Source of the DNA: Shewanellaceae bacterium
Lineage (GTDB): Bacteria; Pseudomonadota; Gammaproteobacteria; Enterobacterales; Shewanellaceae
NCBI GenBank assembly: GCA_016779685.1
Contig: JADHND010000073.1
Location: forward strand, 1 to 7,695
Reading direction: 5' to 3'
DNA length: 7,695 nucleotides
The position numbers and the translations under genes were made by a program. Shown piece by piece: positions 7,398 to 7,695 of the stretch (positions are counted from its first letter, which is position 1; each line of letters begins with the position of its first letter). The notes beneath the pieces were generated by a model. That model saw only the letters and a program-made list of their open reading frames with translations. It was not told the DNA's origin and did not search any database.

Positions 7398-7402
7398 TTC
7401 CT
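7398..7402 (-). promoter_or_regulatory. Ribosome binding site of rlmN
   Basis: The minus strand reads AGGAA here, 9 bases before the first ATG (7388-7386) and 12 before the second (7385-7383). Either ATG could be used, but spacing favours the first. The choice changes the protein by only one Met. Confidence 0.6.
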
Positions 7403-7487
7403 AACAGCATACTTTTGAGCTTAAAAGAGCATTTTATCGATTTTGAGAGCATTATGCCAGTATGAAGCCTGAAAACTGTGATAGACT

Positions 7488-7496
7488 TGATATATA
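7488..7496 (+). promoter_or_regulatory. Possible extended -10 of the CNNM gene
   Basis: TGATATATA fits an extended -10 (TG, one base, then TATATA), and the start codon lies 22 bases downstream of it. That would leave a leader of about 16 bases. No recognisable -35 hexamer is present at the usual distance, and the region is AT-rich, so chance is a real alternative. Confidence 0.22.
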
Positions 7497-7518
7497 TCTA
7501 CATTAACCATGCTGTTCG

Positions 7519-7695
7519 ATGACCTTATTAATCCTTTATGTTGTTCTGGCTCTACTGATTTCCTTTTTTTGTAGTATCTTTGAAGCCGTGTTGCTTTCGG
7601 TGACCCCTAGCTATATAGCCCATTTGAAGCATAAGAACCCACAAGCTTCGCAGAGGCTTGCTCAGCAAAAAGATCACGTAGATGAATCTTTGATT
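7519..7695 (+). CDS. CNNM/DUF21 transmembrane protein, N-terminal fragment
   Basis: Only the first 59 codons are in the window; the frame is open to the right edge. The product starts with a membrane helix (about 2-24). It contains FFCSIFEAVLLSVTPSYI (16-33), which is the small-residue/FEA-x-LLS signature at the start of the CNNM (DUF21) membrane domain. A basic/Gln-rich loop follows (35-52, HLKHKNPQASQRLAQQKD), as in family members, which continue with an 'IDRPLAAIL'-like helix. Family proteins usually have three or four membrane helices followed by CBS domains and sometimes a CorC/HlyC domain. Several are linked to magnesium or cobalt transport, but whether this one has CBS domains cannot be seen. 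The ATG at 7519 is the first start after an in-frame TAA; no clear Shine-Dalgarno precedes it. A T7 run covers codons 16-18. It is divergent from rlmN. Confidence 0.85.
   Translation, partial: MTLLILYVVLALLISFFCSIFEAVLLSVTPSYIAHLKHKNPQASQRLAQQKDHVDESLI

Larger units (their letters stand above)
7389..7518. other. Divergent intergenic region between rlmN and the CNNM gene
   Basis: This 130-base AT-rich region must hold the promoters for rlmN (leftward) and the CNNM gene (rightward). On the plus strand an extended -10-like TGATATATA occurs at 7488-7496, about 22 bases before the CNNM start, with no good -35. For rlmN no convincing -35/-10 pair is visible. A near-palindrome TTTTGAGCTTAAAA lies at 7413-7426, and AGAGCATT occurs twice (7426-7433 and 7446-7453), 20 bases apart. 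Confidence 0.4.

Noticed and set aside
7564..7570. T7 run near the start of the CNNM gene as a phase-variation tract
   Set aside because: Seven bases are short for contingency switching, and the run encodes Phe residues in a membrane helix where TTT codons are expected.

Overview
The window comes from a gammaproteobacterium of low to moderate GC. It carries the conserved block rlmN - rodZ - ispG - hisS - yfgM - bamB - der, in the same order and direction as in enterobacteria and pseudomonads. All of these genes lie on the minus strand, so transcription runs from high to low coordinates. The proteins are near full family length with key residues intact. I cannot assign a genus from the sequence alone.

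Layout, in the direction of transcription. rlmN (7388-6264) is followed by a 225-base non-coding gap. This gap holds the best promoter candidate in the window and no pilF, which lies between rlmN and rodZ in pseudomonads and related groups. Then comes a tight six-gene run: rodZ (6038-5154), ispG (5130-4021), hisS (3989-2694), yfgM (2689-2078), bamB (2064-877) and der (833-1, cut by the window edge). Spacings are 23, 31, 4, 13 and 43 bases, which suggests one operon. At the right end, a divergent plus-strand gene starts at 7519 and is cut by the window edge. It encodes the N-terminus of a CNNM/DUF21 membrane protein. It shares a 130-base intergenic region with rlmN.

Functionally this is a housekeeping growth cluster. 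It covers 23S rRNA/tRNA methylation (RlmN), cell-shape control (RodZ), isoprenoid precursor synthesis (IspG), histidyl-tRNA charging (HisRS), a Sec-translocon-associated periplasmic TPR protein (YfgM), outer-membrane protein assembly (BamB) and 50S ribosome biogenesis (Der). The genes share growth-linked demand rather than a single pathway.

I found no mobile element, CRISPR array, tRNA, rRNA or defence-type locus, and no convincing undescribed system. Points worth a second look are minor: the rlmN-rodZ gap with its long leader, homopolymer and slippery tracts in rodZ and hisS, three consecutive GTG starts, and short repeats in the rlmN/CNNM divergent region. No stretch longer than 300 bases lacks a gene.
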